64,000 nucleotides of DNA from Anisakis pegreffii (taxonomy: Eukaryota; Nematoda; Chromadorea; Rhabditida; Anisakidae), in the NCBI GenBank assembly GCA_035041965.1, contig JAPYMA010001199.1, forward strand, positions 1 through 64,000, written 5' to 3'. Under the pieces are notes generated by a model that was not told where the DNA came from, did not search any database, and saw only the letters and a list, made by a program, of their open reading frames with translations. Below, in pieces: positions 40,757 to 52,580 of this stretch. Position 1 is the first letter of the stretch, and every line of letters starts with the position of its first letter. The translations under genes and the position numbers were made by a program.

Positions 40757-43124
40757 ATGTCTTACATTCCAACCGTGAGCGTCAGCAGCGCGGCTGCAGC
40801 CGCTAATATGAGTTCCGCAGCAAACATGGCTGCCGCAGCCTATTTCAAAAACGGTGGCTATGGTAATCCGCATATGCCCGGAGCGGCCGCTTTGGGTTTC
40901 ACCACTCCGAGCGCACATAATTTTCTGCCAGCTGGCATGGGCTACATCGGTGGCTCATTGGCCGATTGTCAAACTGCTAGCATGGCCGCATGGAATGCTG
41001 GACAGGCGTCGAGGTCAGTTGTTCAGTTCGGATTCGCTTATCAGCTTTCTATAGCTCCTCACCTGATCCTCGTGATCTACTCTGAGCGAATGTTCCGATC
41101 AATCATTAGTGAACTCGAGACACTCGACATGCCAAAAAATTTACTGCTCAGAATCTTACAGCACTTCGGTTTTTCACTTCCACTGCATCTGGGATATCAC
41201 TCAGTTGTTACTGTCCAACCAGCATTTCACACCTAGAAATCACATTGCATCCAGTCGTACCTGGTGGATAGAGTTAATTTGATGGATGGAATCAATCAAA
41301 TCTACTTTTCTTGAACGCATCTAAGAGACTGACTATATTCCAAAATTCATCTTAGGTTGCATCGTAATTCGAAAATAAATGCTTCACCTCGACTCAACCA
41401 TTACACGCCTTTCAAAGAACTAGATAAACATAACATCAAACATCTCGTTGCATTACACCTCAATTGCTCTCCATATCCTTGACACTTGACGTTTCGATGC
41501 CTTCAATTGGTAATGTGGAGTGAGCAAACTCCGTAAGCATTCGAATGGAGTTCAATTTAGAATTGATTTTAGTACAGGCCAGCATGCGAGCGCATAGAAA
41601 ATGAGTACGTTATATGATTCGACTGATTCGTTTCAACGTCAAATTTCTTACGATACCATAATTTCTTAATGTGGTGCACTCAGAAAACATTGCAAAAAAA
41701 TTTAGCCAGTGTTGCTTTATTGCTGAAACCTGCTCTAGTTTCAGTCTAAATCGTCTGAAACTTGAATCCATTCGTCGCAAATAGATTGGCCAAATGATTC
41801 ATTTTACAGGAAACAACGCCGTGAGCGTACAACATTCACACGGATACAGTTGGAAGTTCTCGAAGGATATTTTTCAAAGACGCGATATCCAGATATATTC
41901 ATCAGAGAGGAGATCTCGCTAAAAATTCAGCTACCCGAATCGAGAGTTCAGGTAATCATGGCACTTTCAAAACGGTCCGTCAACAAATTTGATCAACCGT
42001 GATCCAAATCGATGCTCCACTGCATATTCATCCACAAGTGTATACGAACACTAACTGTTGAAACAATCTTCTAAAAACTAATTAATTCACTTCAGGTTTG
42101 GTTCAAGAATCGTCGTGCAAAAGCACGTCAGCAAAAGAAAGCGGCTAAGCAAGAGGCACACGTCAGCAATAACGCCGCTTGTCACTCCACTTCCACAAAT
42201 CATACAAACAGTAACACCTCCTCAGAAGGACACCCTGCAAATAGTGAACCAAATGAGGTAACATTTCAGTGTGTTTCTTGACTGCGTTTATTTTCAACTG
42301 CAATGCTTCCACGAAACCACAAAGAATGATGAGACTTTTAGTGCAGTTTGATCAAGATGCCCACTGTAGTTTTACCAACCAAAGTATCTGTCAAAAAAAA
42401 CAGTATTTCTCAAATTTTACTCAGTTCAACTGATAATGAGTTCAAATTCCAGGTTCAAGTAAAAATCGAGGAGAATGCCGACACGGTGCTCCCGGAACAA
42501 ACCGATCCGATCACCACAACATCTCCGGTTGAAATCGATCACACAAAACTACCCATCATACCGTCTTCCTACATTGGCACAATATCACCATCGTCCGCAT
42601 ACGCTGCACAGCAGGCGTTCCCTCAAGGATACGGTAACAATTAATTGACAGTCATTATGATGCGATGCGATATGAGTGTATGAATGGGTCAACTCAATTG
42701 ATGAACTCGTTTTGGGATCTGCACCCCTTCTCTCGCCTATTGTGTTCCTGATCGCTTTGGCGATCAACAATGAAACTGCTTTTCAAGCTCACACTTTTAC
42801 AATCCAAACGGCTGCCCCCAGTCAAGCATCATACATCAAATGCATGTCGATTGACTCCATCACTCGGAAATCGTCACTAATAGCGTTATTTGAACTAACT
42901 CACAACTCTTACTTCAACTCACGATTGGAACAGTTGATGGGTTCACATGATTTTAAAGCCTTGTTCCCGTTATAATTAAAGAAAATCTTTTTGATATTTC
43001 AGGTTATGGGAGTTATCAGTCGGCCGTTCCGACACCTATGGACTATTTCCAGTATCCAACCAGTGCGGCAGCCACATATGGTGCGGCTGCAGCCGCTGAT
43101 CCGTGGAAGTTCATCAATCAATGA
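40757..43124 (+). CDS. Otx/orthodenticle-class homeobox transcription factor, copy 1
   Basis: This gene encodes a nuclear DNA-binding protein of the Otx family, which in animals specifies anterior head and sensory neurons; nematode relatives include ttx-1, ceh-36 and ceh-37. Exons are 40757-41013, 41810-41951, 42096-42257, 42453-42633 and 43003-43124; all phases agree and give 287 residues. The homeodomain covers residues 88-147, beginning [16 protein letters not shown] places lysine at homeodomain position 50 (residue 137), the bicoid-type specificity residue. An intron falls exactly between homeodomain residues 46 and 47. The N-terminus is Ala-rich and has [10 protein letters not shown]. 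The C-terminus is Tyr/Ala/Pro-rich and ends DPWKFINQ, resembling the Otx tail of vertebrate proteins (WKF motif). A paralogue with the same structure lies 4 kb downstream. Which nematode Otx gene it corresponds to cannot be settled here. Confidence 0.96.
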
Positions 43125-44125
43125 ATGATCATGATCGGGTGATGGTAATAAAAATGCTTGAAATTGTGATGACCATGGAAATGATTACGATCAGCATTCA
43201 AAGTTGACACGCAAGCAAGCATAGATGAACGCATGCGCATCATTGACTACTATCCCATTCATGTCACACGCAGCATCAGTTTCATGACATATTCTCATTC
43301 CTACGATAAAATTCTATGAAATAACCACATCAGTCAGATAGTCAGCAAGAGGCAATTTAATACGCATTAGACACTTGGACGAAATCGTTTCAAAATGAGA
43401 CTGATTCGAAGTAAATGAATAACATCAAAGAAATGTTGAGGAGATAACATCAAACCATGAATGAGCTTTCGTAAGATATAGTTCCTTCAATATCATCAAA
43501 ATATGATTCCTTTGAATGAATGAGCTTATTTGTTTTTCATTCAGTGCACTGATATGCTCGTCAAAATATTGCTTTCTGTTTGTACTTCATTATGATTCTG
43601 AACAATATTATGAAAGTGAATATTCGATTTATGTTTCTGTCATTGTATTGTACTATTTTCGTGCGAATGTTTTGTGTTCTTTTTCGAGCCACTCCCAAAT
43701 TTCAGTAATTTTAGGTACTCAGAATTTTATTCATTATCACGATTTAGTTGTATGTTATGTGGTTTGCAATGTCATTGCAGTTGATCTGAAGATCAAGTGC
43801 TCAGTTGTTCTCTTCGTTGCATGTTAGGTGCACAATGCCTCACTCAGTGCTGGAAGTTTTCTTCAAATCCCAGAAAGTCATATTTGTTGCATTGAGTGAA
43901 TGATAGAAGTGGTTTTTTGTGAGCTTGAAGACACTCAAATAAATATGTCAACTGAAATGTGTGTGTTGTGCATTATGCAGTCGCATGCTTGCCTGATTAT
44001 CAATTTTCTTTTGTAACTTCTACTTACTATCTTCTTTTCCGTATTCAGAGCTTTAATTTGGAAACTTCGGAAGCTCTGGATCAGAAGCTCTAACTGAATT
44101 GCTGAAATTTGTTCGTTGTTCTTGA

Positions 44126-44143
44126 ATATATATATATATATAT
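44126..44143. repeat. (TA)n microsatellite
   Basis: About nine TA dinucleotides. Confidence 0.8.
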
Positions 44144-44888
44144 GAGAGAGGAGTAGCTTCACATTCCTTATTGTGATCTTTTTATTATTTCTGATATTAT
44201 GATTATAATTATTATGAATACTTATTGCTTCACTGTTGTATAATTTTATCTATTTTATGCTTTATCGTCAAATAAACTCATGCGAAATGCTTAAGACCCT
44301 GCAATTCTTCCACAGAATCACTAGTATGCACACAATCATATTCTCACTTCCTAAGATATCACTGAATGGAATGGTTCGAATTCGAGCCGAAAATCCCTCA
44401 AACAACAGAGATGTCGACAGAGATTACGAACTTTCAGTCATCTCCTACACTAAACCACAGCCGGTTGGAAATTCAGCGATCTGCTTATCACTGTAATCTA
44501 TCACGGAACAAATTCAATCAATCCTTGAAGTTATGCTGCGCATTTCATTGATTGTGATCCACAACGTAACAGGTCAATGCTTACAGACTCTTTCCGCGAT
44601 CATTTTTCTTCAAAACATTTCGCAATTCACATACTACCATTTCGTAGCACCTGTCAGAAACTTCGTCAAATCAAAACCTCATCAACCTGTGATGGCTGTC
44701 CTCACTCTGTTTGGAAAAACATACGAGAAGTGAAAGATACGATGAGATCTCCTCATTTTACTGCTACTGAATAGCAGCTATTTCAACTTGAAACGCTGTA
44801 TTTAACTTAAAATGAAACACTCTGTTATGATCGTCAATTATCTTACATTGATTCAATTTCTGCTCCTTGTTTCTTGGAAAGTACTCCA

Positions 44889-44908
44889 TTTTGCGTGATT
44901 CAGTAATC
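44889..44908. repeat. 20-bp motif repeated in a nearby hairpin
   Basis: TTTTGCGTGATTCAGTAATC is identical to 45328-45347, where it forms the left arm and loop of a perfect hairpin. The two are 439 bp apart in direct orientation. Here the complementary arm is missing. Confidence 0.75.
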
Positions 44909-45323
44909 GATATTTCACGATTTCCGTCTCTTTTCCTTAATGTTATGCAGCAGTGTCAATACTTACCTTGCTCGCTGCACTTCTATTACTGTTTTCGTGT
45001 GAATGATAGTTGAGTATGGAATGCTCGAAGGAATATTATTTACTTCTTGCCTGCTTGCTAACTTATCGCACAGCATTCACTCAATATTCACGTAAACCTT
45101 TATTCAGTTGCTGAATCCAAATTATCATATAAAATTCCAGAGTGGTGAGATGGTAACTGGTTATTGTTAGTTATCATAAAGAGAGCTAGAAATCAAACCA
45201 AGAGAAAATGGAACATACGTGATATGTGATCTAAAGAGCAAATAAGCAATAACCTAATCTTATTCTACGCTGATTACAAATCACTCAATATTGTCAATTA
45301 TCACTGTTGAACTGAGAACTTCA

Positions 45324-45359
45324 TTTTTTTTGCGTGATTCAGTAATCACGCAAAAAAAA
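45324..45359. repeat. Perfect hairpin, 16-bp arms, 4-nt loop
   Basis: Eight T followed by GCGTGATT, the loop CAGT, then AATCACGC followed by eight A. The symmetry is exact. It resembles the end of a miniature inverted-repeat element or a structured RNA; no promoter or gene is evident. Confidence 0.8.
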
Positions 45360-47189
45360 GAACATAGGCACATGAAATTCAATGCACACAATCGCTAGAA
45401 CTTGCAATCTACCAGAAGTTAACCTAAAACTTGAATGAACGTGCTGAAAAGTGTAGACAAAAGAAATCAGTGCTCTCTTAAGGTTCACTTCGAAATGGAT
45501 TATTCTGATTGCTGACAGAAAGCATCCTATGCGGTTCTTACATTCCCAAATCAACCTCAATCATTTATTGATGATTCTGAAAAATTTCGTTCAAAATCGG
45601 CAAAAACACCGATACATGAATGCAATATTGAAGTATGACAGCATGCGTAATATGACGAAAATTGAAGCATGAAACAAGTGAGCGCATAACCCAACGCTCC
45701 ATTTCCACTCACCCAGATATTCATCGAGAAATCAATCTACAACGAATGCGAAACCAAAAAATCAAAATAAGTATGGTCCGCACTAGTGATCTACTTCACA
45801 GTACGGTACGAAGCTGTATTGTTCTCTCGTAGCTAACGCGATCATGCATCGGAAATTGGTCGAGCGCATGAAATCGATCCAGACTAGATTGTATCAATAG
45901 CAGTCAAACATTCCACCTCAACTCGTCATAAATTCATGATCACAATCATAAAATACGAGTAATAGCAATAAATTCACACTCTGTTCGGTTCCATTTAACA
46001 CATTCACGAGTATTGTTTATCTTTTCAAGAAGGCTTTCTCCTTTTATCAGTTCACCACCGCTTCAACTGATATGATAACGTTCCTTGTCTATTTCGTCTT
46101 TGACTTACTCCTGTTCTTGCTCTTTCTCTACCTGCTATCAGCTAGTTTTACTTGCAATGCTTAAAGCAGACCAAACTTCCACTTCCAATTAACTCTCATA
46201 TGATAAGCTGATAGGGAGAAAGCTTTCTTGAAACGTGTGATTGTGACTGTAATCACTGCTAAGAACAATTACTCATTACTGCAATTGCTAATACGAAGCC
46301 ATAGTGAGCAGTAGTTTCTAGTGTCGATGTCAATGAAAGGGATGATTGTAAGTGTGATCACACGCTGGCATATTCGGCTATTCTCATTAAGTCACACGCC
46401 GCTTCCGTTTATAATCCACGATACTGTAACGTTTGTTTGCTTGTTTTGTTTTTTTTTTTTGTTTTACTGCTGCATGAGTCTTATAGTCTCATCACTGTTC
46501 ATCAGCTGTGAACGTGTGCTTGCTCTAGAAGATTATGGAGTTAGCAACTAAAATTTGGAATAAATTTATCAACCAAAATTCCAGGCTAATATAGGTTTGT
46601 GAAATCATGGTTGACAGCAATTGCTTCATACGTCTTTAAGGATTAGATTTGTGAAAATCACATCACTATCGTTTAATGCAGTGTTTCTGTAATATTCTCA
46701 AACGTCAGTTGATATTACAGTTGCACTTGGTATGATAATAGCGATTCGTTTATGTTTCGTAGTGGTTCTCACGCACTCCAACTCCATATCTTACCCCAGC
46801 CGCAAAGTGCCATTCCCTCCTCCTCTCCGCCAAAAGTTACGAGGCCACACTTCTCCCCTGTCGATCCACTGCATCATAGTGATAATTCAGCAGAAAATCA
46901 TGGGATTATCCAACTGACCAAGAAGTTTACTTTCCACAATCTGCAGATGGTATCAAATAGATCGCGTTCTTTCGATCAGACAAACATTTTAAGACCGCAA
47001 ATCTATGGAAAATGATTTGCCAATTTCATCAATATTTCTCCTGATGCACTTATATTCACCTTCAAGGGAAACCTTCCCACGTTAGAACCACTCGTCTATT
47101 GTATTGTGTCAATTCAATACGTTTAGTCGTGTTTTCCACTATGCGGATCGTCTCAATCTCATTATATAATATCCGCATACAATGATGGT

Positions 47190-47200
47190 CCCCTTTTCAG
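47190..47200 (+). other. Splice acceptor upstream of the second Otx start
   Basis: CCCCTTTTCAG precedes the ATG by six bases, as in copy 1. It fits trans-splicing of a spliced leader or a non-coding 5' exon. Confidence 0.6.
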
Positions 47201-47206
47201 TTAAGA

Positions 47207-49238
47207 ATGTCGCACTTACCACACGGTATCGTTCAAACCACCACCACTTCAGCAACAATGAATTCAGCTGCAAATATGGCCGCAGCAGCGTACTTCAAGA
47301 ATGCGGCAGGTGCTTACCCGACACCAGCGCATATGACCGGAGCCACTGCTCTTAGCTTTGCAGCCAATCCACCAGCGCACAATTTCTTATCGACTGGAAT
47401 GGGCTATTTTGGTAGTACGTTGGCGAATTGCGAAGCACCAATTGCATGGAACGGCATTTCACGGAGGTGATTTTGAAAGCATAACTCAATGCCTGACCCA
47501 TGATGCAATACCATGAGGACGCACAAAAAAAACAGTTATTGCATCCGATCAGTCATAAATGGCATATTGAGTCATGTTCAGAACCAGTTCTTTTCTACGA
47601 ATCACATTTAGGTTTTGATTGGTAGCAATCACTGATTCAACAGAGATCACCTTCCATCTCTTACGCATTTCTTCAAAATACGCAAAAACTCACACAGATT
47701 TCACGTTTGCAGGAAGCAACGCCGTGAGCGAACGACCTTCACGCGTGGCCAACTGGAAATATTGGAGAGTCATTTTGCGAAGACACGATACCCAGATATA
47801 TTCATGCGAGAGGATATCGCTCGAAGGATTCGACTTCCTGAATCCAGAGTTCAGGTATTTTTCGCTATCTGCAGGAGGACTATGCACAAATTCTGTTTGT
47901 TTTCATCACCAATTGGATGACCAGCACATGTACAATACTTCGGTTATTCACGTTTCGTTTGAAAAGTCTTCTTATAATGACTATCAAGTAAGATCTGTTC
48001 CTTCGATGAATTTCAAATTAGATCGATCTCTCGCAATCTTTCTCTGAAACTATTTCAATCGTTTACGATGCGTTACTGATGCCATTGCACAGGTATGGTT
48101 CAAAAATCGACGTGCTAAAGCACGACATCAGAAGAAGAAGGTTATTCAGCAACACATCGCAGCTCAGCATTCGTCCAGCACAAGTGATAGTGTGTTATGC
48201 GCCAGTTCAAGCAATAACAATCGATCTTCAGTATCTGAAGGAGGCAGTCGCTGTGGATCTGGGATGGAGAAGGTTAAGCTTGGAAACGTTCATAACGCAG
48301 TGTTACAGACATAATCTTTGTTTGTTGTGAAGAACGCGGATTCCAAAAGATCTCTATCGTTTCTTAGAACAACTGCTGATATTTGATCGCTTTTATGACA
48401 TTGCCGATCGAATACCTCCTATTTTATGCCATTCATTCAATGCAATTTTTGGCACTCTTAGACGAGAGGTCACTTCCTCCACCTCATGGATCAATATCCG
48501 TTAGGCTCATTTCAAAGGAATCCATCATTCAACGAAAGTAATATCCCATAATGTTTCCCAAAATTCTTTTACTGGTCGTAAATGATTTCTACGCGATTTG
48601 TTCAATACTGGAGAGCGTAGGCATTGTGTGACTTCTACTGAAATGTCAGGTGAAAGTTGAGAATGCATAGTGTGTTCAAAATGATAAATACATTGTAAAT
48701 TCATCCATTCAGATTGATTCAATTGACAGCAAAATGCCTCGAACGCACCCACCCACCACGTGTATCGGCGCTGATGTTCCAATATCATCTGGAGGATACG
48801 TTTTCAGACAGGGTTACGGTATGTTCGCAAATTTCTATGTTTAAAGCCAATTACAGAGCATTTCACCCATTCCGCACACTTCTTTCAAATTCAAACTAAA
48901 ATGCTCCACATTCAAATTGGCCCTATAGGCTATCACTGTCCAATTTCCATCCAATCATGAAATCAATGGTAAGTTCAAAACTGTCGTGATGCTTTTTGAA
49001 TGCTTTCGTCATTAGAACTTGATGGAGCTAGTAATCTAGTGATGTTCAGAGCCATTCACCTTAAGCTATTCTTATTTCATTCGTTGAAATCCGATCGGCA
49101 TAAAATGCTTCTATTTAAGGCTATAACGGCAATCAAAGTATCTCGGCAGTCACTCCGGTCGAATATTTCCAATGTACACCACAGCAAGTGAGCACAGCAG
49201 CTAACTGTGCAATTGCAGACTCATGGAAGCTCTGCTAA
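47207..49238 (+). CDS. Otx/orthodenticle-class homeobox transcription factor, copy 2
   Basis: This is a tandem paralogue of the gene at 40757. Exons are 47207-47466, 47713-47854, 48093-48272, 48713-48818 and 49120-49238, giving 268 residues, with the same five-exon plan, intron positions and phases. The homeodomain is residues 89-148, again with lysine at position 50 (residue 138) and the intron between positions 46 and 47. It differs from copy 1 at 12 of 60 homeodomain positions, including a Lys/Arg-richer helix 2 ([10 protein letters not shown]). The N-terminus keeps [10 protein letters not shown] and an AHNFL-x4-MGY motif. The region after the homeodomain is largely different, Ser/Asn-rich, and exon 4 is shorter. 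It ends DSWKLC, so the Otx tail is shortened compared with the WKF tail of copy 1. The third donor (GTTAAG) is weak but in phase. Both copies look functional. Confidence 0.95.
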
Positions 49239-49451
49239 CCATTGGGAAGCGGTCATGTGACTGATAATGATTATGATAGAGTTGGTGACCATAAAACTGA
49301 ATCATTGATTGTTTGAAGTTTCATGAAATTGTAAATTAAGTACTGATAATAGCGGAATGATAGAATAACTGCGTTTGAGACAAAATATACAACCACGATT
49401 GCGGAACTGCGGTGAGACAACCTCGTCTTAATGTGCACCAATTTTGCTGTT

Positions 49452-49562
49452 CTAGCTTTTGTGTTCCACAAAATTTAACTAGCTTTTGTGTTCCACAAAA
49501 GCTAGTTAAATTTCCACAAAGCTAGTTAGTTCCAAAAGCTAGTTCCACAAAAGCTAGTTAAA
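49452..49562 (+). repeat. Palindromic repeat cluster with 20-bp perfect hairpin, in presumed 3' UTR
   Basis: AAATTTAACTAGCTTTTGTG at 49471-49490 is followed by TTC and then its exact reverse complement at 49494-49513. A 22-bp segment ending in CACAAAA is directly repeated at 49452 and 49479, and further pieces of AAAGCTAGTTA recur to 49562. It lies between the stop of Otx copy 2 and the AATAAA at 49578, so its transcript would carry a strong stem. It may regulate the mRNA or be a decayed small transposable element. Confidence 0.8.
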
Positions 49563-49577
49563 CTTGTCATGTATCTA

Positions 49578-49589
49578 AATAAATTTATT
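49578..49589. terminator. Bidirectional poly(A) signal AATAAATTTATT
   Basis: The 12-bp palindrome carries AATAAA on both strands. It lies 340 nt after the Otx copy 2 stop on the plus strand and about 400 nt after the stop of the converging lipase gene on the minus strand. It can serve as the polyadenylation signal of both. A nearer minus-strand candidate was not found. Confidence 0.5.
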
Positions 49590-49990
49590 GCGTATATTTC
49601 ACAGAACAGAGATATTATTCAATCACTATCACCTCAATTCACAAACCACGCTCGTATACTAAAAATGCTGGGAACTGAGTAATTGACTGTGAAATTCTTT
49701 TGCGTTTGGTATTCGAATATTCTGGTCTCTCACAAATGTTATCGCTTGCATCGGTATTGTGTACGTTATAGAAACATGAATGAGAACACTGATTTGATGA
49801 AATCTTTATGATACTACTGTGTGAATGAGTAATGCGATGGCTAACACATGGCGAACGGTAGATAGAGACCATGTGAACCATCAAAAAATTTCAACAAAAA
49901 TTAGCGTATTAGATTCCTGATAGGAATGTCAACAAGCAAGAAACATCAGCAAGCAAAATAATCGCAAGACGATGAATTCTTTTCTGCAAT

Positions 49991-52549
49991 CTATTTCTTG
50001 TCTTCTCTAAACCATTTGGCTGCCTCCGACAAGCCCTTGACCATAGCTTCAACACTCGTCTCCAATGAGGCGTTTTCATTCTCGGATGGGCTCAGGAAAG
50101 AATCATCCCGAGATGGGTTCTGCTCATTAGTTGGGCATCCTTTTTTACCAAAAAATACTATCTGTAATCACCGAGTATTTCATTAAAGATAACACGAGTT
50201 TCCATCAAATCATCCATCATGCACTGCTTCAAAATATTTTTCTCAGTCGTACTGCACTGATTTGAACTATATCCAAACTGGTTGCTAGTATATTTGTCGT
50301 CTGCAAACGATCTACGCCAAACAATACTACTATTCAATGGCGTATTCAGGTAGTTGTGATGAGACTGCATTGTGCACTGGTTTAGCTGTTTTCATGATTG
50401 AATATTTTTGGTGATTAATTATCGGAAAATTTGGAAAACGTACGACTCGGTCAAAATAGCTGGCATGATCCGCTATTATTTTGTTCCCAGTGCTACTATA
50501 CACAAACTGATCACTGCAATTAAAGTCCTCATTTTTGGGTTCTCCCGAGCATTCCTTGTATGGCGATCCTGGGGCCATGCCTTCCGGGTACCTGCAAAAC
50601 AGTTTATCATAGAAGTGCCTCAGTCTAAACGCACATATGAAGTTGTTCAAAAGTACACATGCAATTAAACATACGAACCAAACTAACTGACCATATTTCG
50701 ACGCCATGATGATAAAAACCATCCGATTTGGTATCGCAAGGCTTACTCCCATCGCTGCCAGCCACGAAATTTTCATCTCTTGTGCATGGCGGGATATGTG
50801 GAACCATATCGTGCTTATGGACAACGCGGAAACTCAAAAAATATTGATGAGTTGTTTCAATCCGACAGTTCAACCCAATAAATTCAATGCGCGACGTGCA
50901 ACTCGTTACTAAAAACTTCAGCTCAGTTGCAATCGTTGTGCCATCGAATTAACAGATCGACATCATTGCCAATCACAATCGAAATTTTACAATATCCACT
51001 CCATATTTCCGGTCATCGCTTTGCTCAATCTACCGTTCATTATAACTGACTCAGAATGTCCCATCGAGAACTCTGTATGGTGTTTAGCAGTTGTTAAGCT
51101 ATTGCAATTTGGTACCTAGAGAATCGACTCAAGCTCAGGCTTGTGCTAATTCTAATACATAAGCAAACTGGACGTAGATTTGTATGGTAGATAGGCAGTA
51201 TGCATATTGGACAAATACATTTTACAGCACGATGAGAATTTCTGGCGAACTCGCCATGCATCGGTAACCTTTTCATTGGTACTCGATAAACGTAATTTGC
51301 TGCAACTGCTCACCTATACGGCACCAGCTCAGTGTGTTTCGCCACAAAATCTTTTCCGCCCACTCTTGGTTGACCGAATGAAACCAATTTGATCTGATCT
51401 GACGATCTTAATCCCTTAAGTACCGTTTTCATCGCAGCTATTGAAGCCATTGCACCACCTTCAAACGTACCATCAATTAACAATACATTGCAAGCTACAT
51501 TACAATCAGTTCTCCTCTCGAATCATTCACACTGTTCGAAACGAATGATTTCTCACGAAATGCATTCTCAATTACCTAATGAATGCCCCGTGAACATCAC
51601 TGGATACGACTTATATTGTGTCTCGTTTAAGTGCTTCGATACATCATCCCACAAATAATTGACACCCTTAACGAAATATGGATGAACCTGAAATTGCAAG
51701 GCTTTAAACGGAGTGATTCTCGTTCACATTTGATAGTTCATGCAAGGGGACACCCTACAATTCTATCTTGATCTTCGCTGACCACTCGAACGAGCATGCC
51801 GAATTTGCACTGGATGAATTAGAGTCGAACCTTTCCAGCAGCTAAGAATTGTACCCTTCCGGAAAGTGCCCCCGTGCCCTGTAGGAACAGCTGCGATGAG
51901 GTTGTGGTGCCTCGATATACGACGATAAACTTTTTCGCAACATCGGATCGAATCACATATGCAGAGCACGTATTCCACATCAAGTCGCAATATTTTTCTA
52001 TCCGTTCAACCACTTCCCACTTCTCATCAGACGGAAGCACACTGAAATTTATTCAAATGGACACAATTATGAGGATGGCAAACCTTCTAACTAGAATCTA
52101 ACATCTCTAAAATAATCATAAATTTCTTTTATCTAGATGCAAGCTTAAGTTGATCGAATTTCACAAAAATACAACCGCATTATGTGCCTCCGTAAAACAT
52201 CGTCGAAAAATCCGATTATGTACGGAATTTTGAAACGTTTAAATCAAATACCGTTCAGCCGCAACAATGTTCGGAGCTTGCATCTCCAGCATATTATAAT
52301 CACAAATTTCAAACTACAGGTCGATGAGCGTACTGAATCTCTTCAGCACCATGCTGAACGGTAGGGTTCATTAAAATTTATTGTTTCATACTTCTTGACA
52401 CATTTCTTCGGATCACCCGAGTAGGCCGCTCCAGACAAATAGGCTAGCGATCTGGCTTCCTCTTCGTTGTAGTTGGTTTCGAGGTTTGCGCTCACGTATG
52501 GAACCAGCGATATTGTCACAATAGCAAGAGTAACTGTGCTTGCGATCAT
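49991..52549 (-). CDS. Secreted class 3 (fungal-type) lipase, copy A
   Basis: It is predicted to hydrolyse acyl esters of lipids outside the cell. Exons are 52549-52392, 52041-51831, 51687-51576, 51458-51314, 50832-50692, 50591-50444 and 50161-49991, with matched phases and 361 residues. A signal peptide occupies about residues 1-21, followed by a mature start near NLETNY. The Lipase_3 fold shows VVYRGTTTSSQ, the nucleophile elbow TGHSLGG (Ser159), the VSFGQPRVG strand, KHDMVPHIPP (Asp217) and ADHASYF (His298), completing the Ser-Asp-His triad as in Rhizomucor-type lipases, with CSDQ and GC positions for disulfides. The 56-residue last exon is variable between copies. The frame is open back to an acceptor at 52571-52580, adding seven codons without ATG, so the ATG at 52549 is taken as start. 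The family call is firm; the substrate is unknown. Confidence 0.93.
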
Positions 52550-52570
52550 AATTGCAATCGATGCAAGTTC

Positions 52571-52580
52571 CTGAAGAGGG
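52571..52580 (-). other. Splice acceptor upstream of lipase A start
   Basis: CCCTCTTCAG on the minus strand lies 21 nt before the ATG. Lipase B has an equivalent site at the same distance. Trans-splicing or a non-coding first exon would explain both. Confidence 0.5.

Larger units (their letters stand above)
43125..47189. other. Intergenic region between the two Otx genes
   Basis: It includes the 3' UTR of copy 1; AATAAA occurs at 43147, only 23 nt after the stop and perhaps too close, so a later site may be used. No gene is supported. Features are a (TA)n run at 44126-44143, the 20-bp motif shared by 44889-44908 and the hairpin at 45324-45359, a poly(T) at 46449-46460, and a single TAATCC (46412) and GGATTA (46640) that could bind Otx proteins. 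Confidence 0.45.

Noticed and set aside
42348..42644. 98-codon frame running through an intron into Otx copy 1 exon 4
   Set aside because: The intron part begins after an in-frame stop that follows exon 3; the TTCCAG acceptor at 42452 and the phases support splicing.
44370..44400. GGTTCGAATTCGAGCC resembling a tRNA T-arm
   Set aside because: No acceptor stem, anticodon arm or D-arm could be placed around it.
47619..48047. 142-codon plus-strand frame over Otx copy 2 exon 2
   Set aside because: It is a different frame from the homeodomain and has no homology; the homeodomain frame is clearly the coding one.
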